DNA from: Bifidobacterium breve
GTDB taxonomy: Bacteria > Actinomycetota > Actinomycetes > Nanopelagicales > Nanopelagicaceae
Length of the DNA stretch: 5,701 bases
Direction: 5' to 3'
Assembly (NCBI GenBank): GCA_945866155.1
Contig: CAMBGL010000082.1
Coordinates: 1-5,701 of the forward strand
Part shown: one piece after another, positions 1 to 5,652 of the stretch
Numbering within the stretch: the first letter of the stretch is position 1
Layout: each line of letters starts with the position of its first letter
Program-made: the position numbers and the translations under genes
Notes under the pieces: generated by a model
The model's database searches: none
What the model saw: only the letters and a program-made list of their open reading frames with translations
Told to the model about the DNA's origin: nothing

Positions 1-1283
1 CGATCTTCGAGAGTCTCGAAGTCGATAGTGATGCAATAAGGGGTTCCGATTTCATCTTGGCGACGATAGCGACGTCCGATTGCTCCTGCATCATCGAAAT
101 CGATATTCCAATTCTTTCGAAGTTGCGTTGCAAGATCGCGAGCCATAGGTGAGAGATCTTCATTGCGAGATAGTGGTAATACAGCAACTTTGATTGGCGC
201 AAGACGGTGATCGAGCTTGAGTACAACTCGCTTCTCCATCTCGCCCTTGCTATTTGGTGCTTCATCTTCTGTATATGCATCCATCAAAAATGTCAGCGCG
301 CATCGATCAACACCTGCCGCAGGTTCAATAACAAATGGTGTCCAACGTTCACCCTTTTCTTGATCAAAATAAGATAAATCTTTACCTGATGCAGATGAAT
401 GAGCTTTGAGATCAAAGTCTGTGCGGTTTGCAATACCTTCAAGCTCGCCCCATTCAGTACCCGCAAACTCAAACTTATATTCAATATCTGCAGTGCGCTT
501 TGAATAGTGCGACAACTTCTCTTTTGGATGATCAAAGATGCGAAGGCGCTCAGGATTAATACCTAAATCTTTATACCAAGCAAGACGGGTATCAATCCAA
601 TATTGATGCCAATCCTCATCAGTTCCTGGAACAACAAAGAATTCCATCTCCATCTGTTCGAATTCACGAGTACGGAAAATGAAGTTTCCTGGCGTAATTT
701 CATTGCGGAAAGATTTTCCAATTTGGCCGATACCAAAAGGTGGCTTCTTTCGAGATGTTGTCATTACTTGATCAAAGTTAATAAAAATTCCTTGTGCAGT
801 CTCTGGGCGCAAATAAGCAAGACCAGATTCATCTTCCACGGGACCAAGGTAAGTTTTTAGCAAACCACTAAATTGTTTTGGAGTTGTGAACTGGCCCTTA
901 TTTCCACATGCTGGGCAATTGATATCTGTAAGTGATTCTGGCTTCTTCTTATGCTTTGCTTCATATGCTTCTTCTAAATGATCTGCGCGGTATCGCTTAT
1001 GACATGCGGTGCACTCTGTAAGTGGATCACTAAATGTTGCAACGTGTCCTGATGCTTCCCACACTTCACGCGCCAAGATCACACATGAATCAAGCCCGAC
1101 AATATCTTCGCGTCCCACAACCATGGCTTTCCACCATTGGCGCTTTACATTGTTCTTGAGTTCTACTCCAAGTGGGCCGTAATCCCACGATGCACGTAAT
1201 CCGCCATAAATTTCAGATGAGGGAAATACAAATCCTCGACGCTTTGCGAGTCCAACAATATTTTCAAAACGGTCCGTTGCCAC
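1..1283 (-). CDS. glyS: Glycyl-tRNA synthetase, class II alpha2 type (C-terminus off window)
   Basis: Charges tRNA-Gly with glycine in the cytoplasm. The frame is open for 427 codons to the window edge; the family is about 460 residues, so roughly 30 C-terminal residues are missing. Seen from the GTG start: the N-terminal AKRRGFVFPSSEIYGG segment (13-28), WDYGPLG (33-39), two CxxC pairs (C91/C94 and C123/C126) that form a zinc knuckle in this family, the LRPETAQG segment (158-165), class II motif 2 around FRNEITPGNFIFRTREFEQ (192-210), motif 3 at VIEPAAGVDR (318-327), and the start of the anticodon-binding domain (about 362 on, LAPIKVAVLPLSR). I chose GTG at 1283 over the in-frame ATG at 1295: GGAG (1290-1293) lies 6 nt before the GTG but inside the ATG-started frame, and the resulting N-terminus (MATDRFENIV) aligns with Streptomyces GlyRS as I remember it. 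It lies 62 bp downstream of the ABM gene and may share its transcript. Confidence 0.96.
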   Translation of the reverse strand, partial: MATDRFENIVGLAKRRGFVFPSSEIYGGLRASWDYGPLGVELKNNVKRQWWKAMVVGREDIVGLDSCVILAREVWEASGHVATFSDPLTECTACHKRYRADHLEEAYEAKHKKKPESLTDINCPACGNKGQFTTPKQFSGLLKTYLGPVEDESGLAYLRPETAQGIFINFDQVMTTSRKKPPFGIGQIGKSFRNEITPGNFIFRTREFEQMEMEFFVVPGTDEDWHQYWIDTRLAWYKDLGINPERLRIFDHPKEKLSHYSKRTADIEYKFEFAGTEWGELEGIANRTDFDLKAHSSASGKDLSYFDQEKGERWTPFVIEPAAGVDRCALTFLMDAYTEDEAPNSKGEMEKRVVLKLDHRLAPIKVAVLPLSRNEDLSPMARDLATQLRKNWNIDFDDAGAIGRRYRRQDEIGTPYCITIDFETLED

Positions 1284-1289
1284 AATAAT

Positions 1290-1293
1290 CTCC
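1290..1293 (-). promoter_or_regulatory. Ribosome binding site that decides the glyS start
   Basis: On the minus strand GGAG stands 6 nt before the GTG at 1283. The upstream in-frame ATG at 1295 overlaps this GGAG by one base and has no purine-rich motif of its own (GCCAGCCGG precedes it), so it is unlikely to be the start. Confidence 0.7.
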
Positions 1294-1314
1294 ATCCGGC
1301 TGGCTGTCGGCGAA

Positions 1315-1332
1315 GAGCAACTGGTGTTACTC
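1315..1332 (-). other. Short hairpin in the ABM-glyS gap
   Basis: On the minus strand GAGTAAC (1332-1326) can pair with GTTGCTC (1321-1315) over a 4-nt loop, giving 7 pairs including one G-U. No U-tract follows, so it is not an intrinsic terminator. It could be a 5' UTR structure of glyS or chance; nothing else supports a function. Confidence 0.25.
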
Positions 1333-1345
1333 CCGTGCCATAAGT

Positions 1346-1615
1346 TTACTCGTATGCACCTGGTTCATCAATTGCCCGCGCAAGAACTGGAATTGCTTCT
1401 AACTTAGAACGCATTGCACTCAGCGCTCTTCGATATGAACCAACATTTTCCCATCGTGTCATCAAAACCCACAGCGATGGCTCATCAAGATTCTGGCCAA
1501 TGCTTCCATCGACATAACCCACACATTCCGCGAGGGCATCTTTGGCCGCTTCTAGTTCTGTGCGAAATTGCGCACTGTTGCCGAGGGATATTTCAAAGCG
1601 AGCGATAGCAATCAT
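1346..1615 (-). CDS. ABM-fold (antibiotic biosynthesis monooxygenase-like) small protein
   Basis: An 89-residue protein with no signal peptide or membrane segment. Its pattern fits the dimeric alpha/beta-barrel ABM superfamily: an opening strand (MIAIARFEI, 1-9), a helix with ELEAAKDALAECVGYV, a central strand pair ending in SLWVLMTRWENVGSYRRAL (about 47-65), and a last helix and strand (AIPVLARAIDEPGAYE). The conserved aromatic W-E after the third strand is present. The histidine that often follows is replaced by serine, and the Asn/Trp/His set of haem-degrading IsdG-type members is not evident. The family includes cofactor-free quinone or polyketide oxygenases and many proteins without a known substrate, so I do not assign a reaction. 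The length is normal. It starts at ATG 1615 without a Shine-Dalgarno, 7 nt after a TANNNT box, so it is probably leaderless. It lies 62 bp upstream of glyS on the same strand and diverges from the ZIP gene. Confidence 0.75.
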   Translation of the reverse strand: MIAIARFEISLGNSAQFRTELEAAKDALAECVGYVDGSIGQNLDEPSLWVLMTRWENVGSYRRALSAMRSKLEAIPVLARAIDEPGAYE

Positions 1616-1622
1616 GAGACGT

Positions 1623-1628
1623 AGCCTA
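1623..1628 (-). promoter_or_regulatory. Candidate -10 box for the ABM gene (leaderless)
   Basis: TAGGCT on the minus strand ends 7 nt before ATG 1615, the spacing expected when transcription begins at the start codon. No ribosome-binding motif lies between. I see no good -35 hexamer, which is common in actinobacterial leaderless promoters. Confidence 0.45.
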
Positions 1629-1636
1629 ATCGCGAT
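1629..1636. promoter_or_regulatory. 8-bp palindrome between the divergent -10 boxes
   Basis: ATCGCGAT is a perfect inverted repeat whose centre almost coincides with the midpoint between the two divergent -10 boxes. It could be a small operator acting on both genes, but palindromes of this size occur by chance and no flanking bases extend the symmetry. Confidence 0.25.
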
Positions 1637-1641
1637 ACTCT
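1636..1641 (+). promoter_or_regulatory. Candidate -10 box for the ZIP gene (leaderless)
   Basis: TACTCT (within GATACTCT) ends 6 nt before ATG 1648, and no Shine-Dalgarno precedes that ATG. The same octamer GATACTCT occurs upstream of the leu leader peptide on the other strand, which supports it as a genuine promoter element of this genome. Confidence 0.5.
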
Positions 1642-1647
1642 AAAACC

Positions 1648-2385
1648 ATGAATCTGGCGATTGGCTTTGCTGCCCTAACGGTTGTCGCTACAACCTTTGG
1701 TGGAATAGTGGCGCTTCGCTCGCGCGATCAATTCCATTTAGTACTTGGACTCTCTGCAGGCTTGCTTCTTGGCCTCGTTGGATTTGATCTTTTGCCTGAA
1801 GTATTCGAACTCAACACATCAATTTTTGGCGGAGTTCCAGCCGTGTCAATTGCGATAGTTGGTGGTTTTCTATTTCTTCATGTTTTAGAGAGAAGTTTTG
1901 GTTCCCACGAACCTGCAGAATCAGATTACGGTCATGATCACGAACATCACAATATTGCAGGAACATTAGGTGCAGTAGCAATGGGTGGCCATGTATTTCT
2001 CGATGGTGTTGGCCTCGGTGTTGCATTTCAAGTTAGCAATGCACTTGGCTTTGCAGTATTTATAGCAGTGGTTGTTCACGCATTTAGCGATGGCCTCAAT
2101 ACTGTTTCACTCCTCGTCAAAAGTGGTCATTGGACTAATCAGAGTAAGTGGTTACTAGCAGTTGATGCATTCGCTCGCCTGTCAGGTGCAGCACTTGGAA
2201 CCTACTTAATTCTTAACGATTCATTGATAGCGCTCTACCTTGCACTCTTCTCAGGTTTTGTTATTTATATTGCCACATCACATATTTTGCCAGAAGCACA
2301 CTCGCGTCATCCATCTCGCTGGACACTTGCTGCAACTGGTGCCGGAATATTAATTATGTGGGCTGTCGTAGCTTTCTCTGTCTAA
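1648..2385 (+). CDS. ZIP-family divalent metal transporter
   Basis: An inner-membrane protein of 245 residues with about eight hydrophobic segments (approx. 1-23, 29-52, 63-84, 103-128, 132-158, 167-189, 192-213, 224-245), as in bacterial ZIP importers such as ZupT. Typical ZIP features are DLLPE (47-51) in segment 2, a His-rich loop between segments 3 and 4 (H87, H96, H98, H100, H101), H115-x3-D119-G in segment 4, H144-x3-D148-G in segment 5, and SHILPE (211-216) in segment 7. In well-studied ZIPs the segment 4 and 5 motifs read HNxxEG and HxxxE-like; here both acidic positions are Asp and the Asn next to the first His is Val, so the metal site is altered. Zinc is the most likely substrate, supported by gene neighbourhood; Fe, Mn or Co are possible. 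ATG 1648 was chosen for its -10 box spacing. The gene converges with uppS across 7 bp. Confidence 0.85.
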   Translation: MNLAIGFAALTVVATTFGGIVALRSRDQFHLVLGLSAGLLLGLVGFDLLPEVFELNTSIFGGVPAVSIAIVGGFLFLHVLERSFGSHEPAESDYGHDHEHHNIAGTLGAVAMGGHVFLDGVGLGVAFQVSNALGFAVFIAVVVHAFSDGLNTVSLLVKSGHWTNQSKWLLAVDAFARLSGAALGTYLILNDSLIALYLALFSGFVIYIATSHILPEAHSRHPSRWTLAATGAGILIMWAVVAFSV

Positions 2386-2403
2386 GCTTTACCTAAGCCT
2401 TAC
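2382..2403. repeat. Adjacent 11-bp near-repeat across two convergent stop codons
   Basis: CTAAGCTTTAC (2382-2392) is followed directly by CTAAGCCTTAC (2393-2403), 10 of 11 identical. The first copy carries the TAA stop of the ZIP gene; the second carries the TAG stop of uppS on the other strand. It probably arose by a small tandem duplication or by chance. No strong terminator stem is visible here. Confidence 0.6.
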
Positions 2404-3091
2404 CGAACCTTCTATCTCGTTGTGAGTATTCCTCTATCGCTTTCCATAAAGTTTTTCTCGTTACATCTGGCCACAAAACATCCATAAAAACAAACTCTGC
2501 ATAGACGCTTTGCCATGGCAAGAAATTACTAGTGCGCTGCTCCCCAGAAGTTCTCAAGAACAAGTCAACATCGCTCATAGTGGGTGAATCTAAATACTTT
2601 TGAAAGGTCTTCTCGGTAATTGAATCTGCTTTTACTTTGCCACGTTTTACATCGCGAGCAAGCTCTGCGGCTGCATCAATAATTTCAGAACGGCCGCCAT
2701 AGTTCACGCACATATTGAGCGTTAGAACTTTATTCTTCTTCGTTAGTTCCTCAGCCTCTTCTAATTCATTGATAACACTGCCCCATAAACGCTTTGGTCG
2801 ACCAACCCAACGGATCCGCACTCCCATCGCATTCATCTCATCACGACGGCGACGTAATACATCACGATTGAATCCCATTAAAAATTTCACTTCTTCAGGA
2901 GATCGTCGCCAATTCTCTGTTGAGAATGCATATGCACTTATCTCTTTTACGCCATATTCAATTGCGCCTTGAACAACGTCAAAGAGTGCCGCTTCTCCCG
3001 CTTCATGTCCTGCAGTGCGCGGTAGGCCACGCTCTTTTGCCCATCGTCCATTGCCATCCATGACAATTGCAACGTGATTTGGAATATTCAT
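2393..3091 (-). CDS. uppS: Isoprenyl transferase (undecaprenyl/decaprenyl diphosphate synthase)
   Basis: A cis-prenyltransferase that condenses isopentenyl diphosphate units onto a short allylic diphosphate to make the lipid carrier for peptidoglycan and other wall polymers. The protein is 232 residues, and all key residues sit exactly 14 positions before their E. coli UppS equivalents as I recall them: D12, N14 and R16 in HVAIVMDGNGRW, H29 in GHEAG, S57 and R63 in FSTENWRR, NYGGR (130-134), R180 and R186 in LRTSGEQRTSNF, and E199. It is shorter at the N-terminus than the Streptomyces and M. tuberculosis orthologues. A longer frame to 3139 exists, but ATG 3091 overlaps the recO stop (ATGA), has GGAG 5 nt upstream and puts the conserved HVAIVMDGNG at the usual place. 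Translation is probably coupled to recO. Product chain length (C50 or C55) cannot be read from the sequence. Confidence 0.95.
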   Translation of the reverse strand: MNIPNHVAIVMDGNGRWAKERGLPRTAGHEAGEAALFDVVQGAIEYGVKEISAYAFSTENWRRSPEEVKFLMGFNRDVLRRRRDEMNAMGVRIRWVGRPKRLWGSVINELEEAEELTKKNKVLTLNMCVNYGGRSEIIDAAAELARDVKRGKVKADSITEKTFQKYLDSPTMSDVDLFLRTSGEQRTSNFLPWQSVYAEFVFMDVLWPDVTRKTLWKAIEEYSQRDRRFGKA

Positions 3092-3819
3092 ACTCGCTCC
3101 ACCATCGGTAAAGATCGAAGTCCTCGCTCCAGATGCCATTGTAAATAAGCAGCAATCAAACCACTAGCCTCGCGGCGATGACGTGCTTCGCTATTTTGTG
3201 CCACATCCCAATCACTACTAAGCAGTGCGCCCATAAGTGTGAGGGTTTCTGGCGCAGGCGTTGCTGATGCTGATGGCCTGCAATCGTTACACACGGATCC
3301 CCCACCAACTAAAGAGAAGTAGCGATGCGGACCAGGTGCTTCACAGCGCGAACATATTGTCATTGAAGGTGCATATCCACCGATTGCGAGAGAGCGAAGT
3401 AAGAATGCATCGAGAATAAGAAGTGGGTCGTAGCGATTTTCTGAAAGTACTTTCAACCCGCCAACAACTAGTTGGAATTCTTGTAGCGCTGGTTCATGCT
3501 CTTGAGAAGTAAAACGTTCTGCAGCCTCCATAATTGCTGCAGCAACTGTCCAGCGTTGATAATCATCAGTGAGCGCTTCGCCATAATTCATAATTGCTTC
3601 TACTTGAGTAACGGTGTGAAAAGTTTTTCCAACAAATAGTTGAATATCAACATGACTACCTGGCTCAAGGCGCGCACCAAACTTTGATTTAGTGCGACGA
3701 ACGCCTTTTGCGACACCACGAACTCGACCATGTTCGCGAGTGAGCATCGTGATGATGCGATCTGCTTCACCCAACTTTTGGGTGCGCAAAATAACTGCCT
3801 CATCCCGATACAAAGTCAT
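3088..3819 (-). CDS. recO: DNA repair protein RecO
   Basis: A recombination mediator that, with RecR, loads RecA onto SSB-coated single strands in the RecF pathway and anneals complementary strands. The protein is 243 residues, normal for actinobacteria. The N-terminal OB-fold begins YRDEAVILRTQKLGEADRI (4-22), followed by REHGRVRGVAKGVRRTKSKFGARLEP (28-53). A four-cysteine zinc finger is complete (C156, C159, C177, C180), and a helical C-terminal domain follows. I chose ATG 3819, which gives the standard M-x-L-Y-R-D start. An open frame extends upstream to 3948 inside leuA, but its residues do not look like RecO. No Shine-Dalgarno precedes the ATG; a TANNNT box 7 nt upstream suggests a leaderless transcript in addition to any read-through from leuA (gap 23 bp). 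Its stop overlaps the uppS start. Confidence 0.95.
   Translation of the reverse strand: MTLYRDEAVILRTQKLGEADRIITMLTREHGRVRGVAKGVRRTKSKFGARLEPGSHVDIQLFVGKTFHTVTQVEAIMNYGEALTDDYQRWTVAAAIMEAAERFTSQEHEPALQEFQLVVGGLKVLSENRYDPLLILDAFLLRSLAIGGYAPSMTICSRCEAPGPHRYFSLVGGGSVCNDCRPSASATPAPETLTLMGALLSSDWDVAQNSEARHRREASGLIAAYLQWHLERGLRSLPMVERV
3097..3100 (-). promoter_or_regulatory. Ribosome binding site for uppS inside recO
   Basis: GGAG on the minus strand lies 5 nt before ATG 3091, within the last codons of recO. Together with the ATGA overlap it fixes the uppS start and suggests coupled translation. Confidence 0.7.
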
Positions 3820-3826
3820 ACGGGCA

Positions 3827-3832
3827 AAGGTA
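3827..3832 (-). promoter_or_regulatory. Candidate -10 box for a leaderless recO transcript
   Basis: TACCTT on the minus strand ends 7 nt before ATG 3819, inside the 23-bp leuA-recO gap. The spacing matches the ABM gene, and no ribosome-binding motif is present. It would let recO-uppS be transcribed independently of the leucine-controlled leuA transcript. Confidence 0.4.
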
Positions 3833-3842
3833 GTGCCGAGCG

Positions 3843-5558
3843 TTAGCGAATTGCGCGATTTATCGCAGACACGACTGCTTTCAGTGATGCAGTCGTCGTA
3901 TTTGGGTCGATTCCAACGCCCCAGAAAACTTCGCCCTCGATTGAGCATTCAAGGTATGCAGCAGCGGATGCATCCCCACCAGCAGAGAGTGCGTGCTCGT
4001 AGTAATCAAGTACTCGAACATCGACTCCATAGTTCTGCAAAATATTACAGAAGGCAGCGATTGGTCCATTGCCCTGTCCAGTCAGTTCGTGTTTTTCACC
4101 GCGATCGAGAATCGAAACAGTGAGGTGAACGTCCTCATCAAGAACAGAGGTTTGTGATAAACCCTTCAATCTAAATCTGCCCCATGGCGCAGAATCAGTT
4201 GGCAAGTATTCATCTTCAAATATTTCCCACATATCTTTACCGGTTACTTCTCCACCTTCAGAATCTGTCTTTGCTTGAACGACTCGACTAAATTCGATTT
4301 GGTGGCGACGTGGAAGATCAAGATGGTGCTCGTTCTTCATTAGGTAGGCAACACCACCTTTACCTGATTGAGAGTTCACACGAATAACAGCCTCATATGA
4401 ACGACCAATATCTTTTGGATCAATTGGAAGATAAGGAACAGCCCATGTGAAATCTTCTACCGCTTTGCCTGCAGCCTTTGCATCTGCTGCAAGGTGGTCA
4501 AATCCCTTTTTGATTGCATCTTGGTGGGAGCCAGAAAATGCAGTAAATACTAGGTCGCCACCATATGGATGGCGCTCAGGTACGCGTAATTGATTTGCAT
4601 ATTCAACAGTTCTGCGAATCTCATCGATATTTGAAAAATCAATCATTGGATCAATTCCATGGCTCATCAAATTCATACCTAGTGTTACTAGGCAGACATT
4701 TCCTGTGCGCTCACCATTGCCAAAGAGTGTTCCTTCGATGCGATCAGCCCCAGCCAAATAACCAAGTTCGGCAGCAGCAACTCCTGTACCGCGATCATTA
4801 TGTGGATGCAAAGAAATGATGACACTCTCACGATTATTTAGATTGCGAGACATCCATTCGATTGAATCCGCATACACATTTGGAGTTGCCATTTCGACAG
4901 TTGCTGGAAGATTCATAATCGTCTTCCACTCTGGCGTTGGCTTCCAGATTGCATTAACAGCGTTACAGACTTCTACGGCATATTCGAGCTCTGTACCTGT
5001 ATATGACTCAGGTGAGTATTCAAAAGAAATTTTTGTCTCTGGCACGGTCGCTACAAGGTCTAAACAAAGTTGAGCGCCATCAGTTGCTATCTTCTTGATT
5101 CCCTCTTTATCTTGGCCAAATACAACACGACGTTGCAATGCAGATGTGGAGTTATAAAGGTGAACAATTACCTGCTTGGCACCCTTGATTGATTCGTAGG
5201 TTCGGCGAATAAGTGGATCGCGTGCCTGGGTTAGAACTTGGATGATGACATCATCTGGAATCAAATTCTCTTCGATGATCTTGCGCACGAAATCAAAATC
5301 TGTCTGGCTCGCACTTGGAAAACCAACTTCAATCTCTTTATAACCCATAGCAACTAATAACTTGAACATCTCTAATTTGCGAGGTGTATCCATTGGATCG
5401 ATAAGCGCTTGGTTTCCATCGCGAAGATCAACAGAACACCACTGGGGCGCTTTAGTCATGTGCTTTGTTGGCCATGTGCGATCAACTAGATCAACTGGAA
5501 TATATGAGGAATAGCGATGCGCCTTCATAACGGAAGGCTTTTGTTTCGGGAAATTCAT
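3843..5558 (-). CDS. leuA: 2-isopropylmalate synthase
   Basis: The first committed enzyme of leucine biosynthesis: condenses acetyl-CoA with 2-oxoisovalerate to 2-isopropylmalate. The protein is 571 residues, of the long actinobacterial/fungal type. The TIM-barrel catalytic domain carries SVDLRDGNQALIDPM (42-56, with R46 and metal ligand D47), HPHNDRG (251-257, metal-binding HxH) and GNGERTGN (280-287). Linker subdomains include VPYLPIDPKDIGRSYEAVIR and VNSQSGKGG (394-402). The C-terminal regulatory domain (about 460-571) contains GNGPIAAF (496-503) and HALSAGGDASAAAYLE (522-537), the region where leucine binds for feedback inhibition. The tandem 19-residue repeats known in M. tuberculosis LeuA are absent. 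ATG 5558 has AGGAG 9 nt upstream; the later Met at residue 11 (MKAHRYSSY) is a less likely alternative start. The gene is preceded by a leucine-rich leader ORF and structured RNA, so expression is probably also controlled by leucine supply. Confidence 0.97.
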   Translation of the reverse strand: MNFPKQKPSVMKAHRYSSYIPVDLVDRTWPTKHMTKAPQWCSVDLRDGNQALIDPMDTPRKLEMFKLLVAMGYKEIEVGFPSASQTDFDFVRKIIEENLIPDDVIIQVLTQARDPLIRRTYESIKGAKQVIVHLYNSTSALQRRVVFGQDKEGIKKIATDGAQLCLDLVATVPETKISFEYSPESYTGTELEYAVEVCNAVNAIWKPTPEWKTIMNLPATVEMATPNVYADSIEWMSRNLNNRESVIISLHPHNDRGTGVAAAELGYLAGADRIEGTLFGNGERTGNVCLVTLGMNLMSHGIDPMIDFSNIDEIRRTVEYANQLRVPERHPYGGDLVFTAFSGSHQDAIKKGFDHLAADAKAAGKAVEDFTWAVPYLPIDPKDIGRSYEAVIRVNSQSGKGGVAYLMKNEHHLDLPRRHQIEFSRVVQAKTDSEGGEVTGKDMWEIFEDEYLPTDSAPWGRFRLKGLSQTSVLDEDVHLTVSILDRGEKHELTGQGNGPIAAFCNILQNYGVDVRVLDYYEHALSAGGDASAAAYLECSIEGEVFWGVGIDPNTTTASLKAVVSAINRAIR

Positions 5559-5567
5559 TTTCTTTAG

Positions 5568-5572
5568 CTCCT
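5568..5572 (-). promoter_or_regulatory. Ribosome binding site for leuA
   Basis: AGGAG on the minus strand lies 9 nt before ATG 5558 and only 4 nt after the 3' end of the leader hairpin at 5577. GGAGCT here is also complementary to AGCTCC (5677-5672) in codons 2-4 of the leader peptide, so long-range masking is possible. Confidence 0.75.
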
Positions 5573-5576
5573 AAAT

Positions 5577-5614
5577 GTTTGGTTGACCGGATGTGTTAAC
5601 CGGCAACACCAAAC
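5577..5614 (-). promoter_or_regulatory. Alternative hairpin next to the leuA RBS
   Basis: On the minus strand GTTTGG (5614-5609) pairs with CCAAAC (5582-5577), TTG (5606-5604) with CAA (5585-5583), and CCGG (5603-5600) with CCGG (5590-5587). This makes 13 pairs with a 2-nt bulge, a 1-nt bulge and a 9-nt loop. It uses the same CCGG needed for the pseudoknot, so the two folds exclude each other. It is not followed by a U-tract, so it is not a normal intrinsic terminator. Confidence 0.5.
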
Positions 5615-5652
5615 TCCGCAGCGAGGAGACCGGTTATTAGGCCTCGCTACGG
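5597..5652 (-). ncRNA. leuA leader pseudoknot (LEU element-like cis RNA)
   Basis: On the minus strand, stem P1 pairs CCGTAGCGAGG (5652-5642) with CCTCGCTGCGG (5626-5616): 11 pairs with one U-G. Its loop contains TAACCGG (5636-5630), which pairs with CCGGTTA (5603-5597) downstream, 7 Watson-Crick pairs, giving an H-type pseudoknot with loops of about 5, 3 and 12 nt. That geometry is sterically reasonable. A conserved pseudoknot named the LEU element has been described by comparative genomics upstream of leuA in most actinobacteria, and this is very probably that element; I could not compare the sequences. It overlaps the end and both stop codons of the leader peptide. Confidence 0.7.

Noticed and set aside
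603..860. A plus-strand open frame of 85 codons.
   Set aside because: It lies entirely antisense to glyS, whose frame shows conserved synthetase motifs through the whole stretch.
1616..1647. Zur operator in front of the ZIP gene.
   Set aside because: The actinobacterial Zur box has an AT-rich TGAAAA...TTTTCA-like palindrome; nothing similar is present, only ATCGCGAT.
2383..2410. Bidirectional terminator between the ZIP gene and uppS.
   Set aside because: Only a 4-bp GCTT/AAGC pairing is found, and no U-tract follows on either strand.
3092..3139. N-terminal extension of uppS by 16 codons into recO.
   Set aside because: ATG 3091 has a good ribosome-binding site, overlaps the recO stop as ATGA and places the catalytic motif normally.
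3820..3948. N-terminal extension of recO by 43 codons into leuA.
   Set aside because: The residues are the antisense-like shifted frame of the leuA end, and known RecO proteins start at the equivalent of Met 3819.
3692..4123. A plus-strand open frame of 143 codons across the recO/leuA junction.
   Set aside because: It lies opposite two well-recognised genes, has low-complexity Arg/Gln/His-rich composition typical of an antisense frame and no recognisable domain.
5577..5614. Classical Rho-independent terminator in the leuA leader.
   Set aside because: A stem is present, but it is followed by ATTTAGGAG with no U-run, so I call it an alternative regulatory hairpin.
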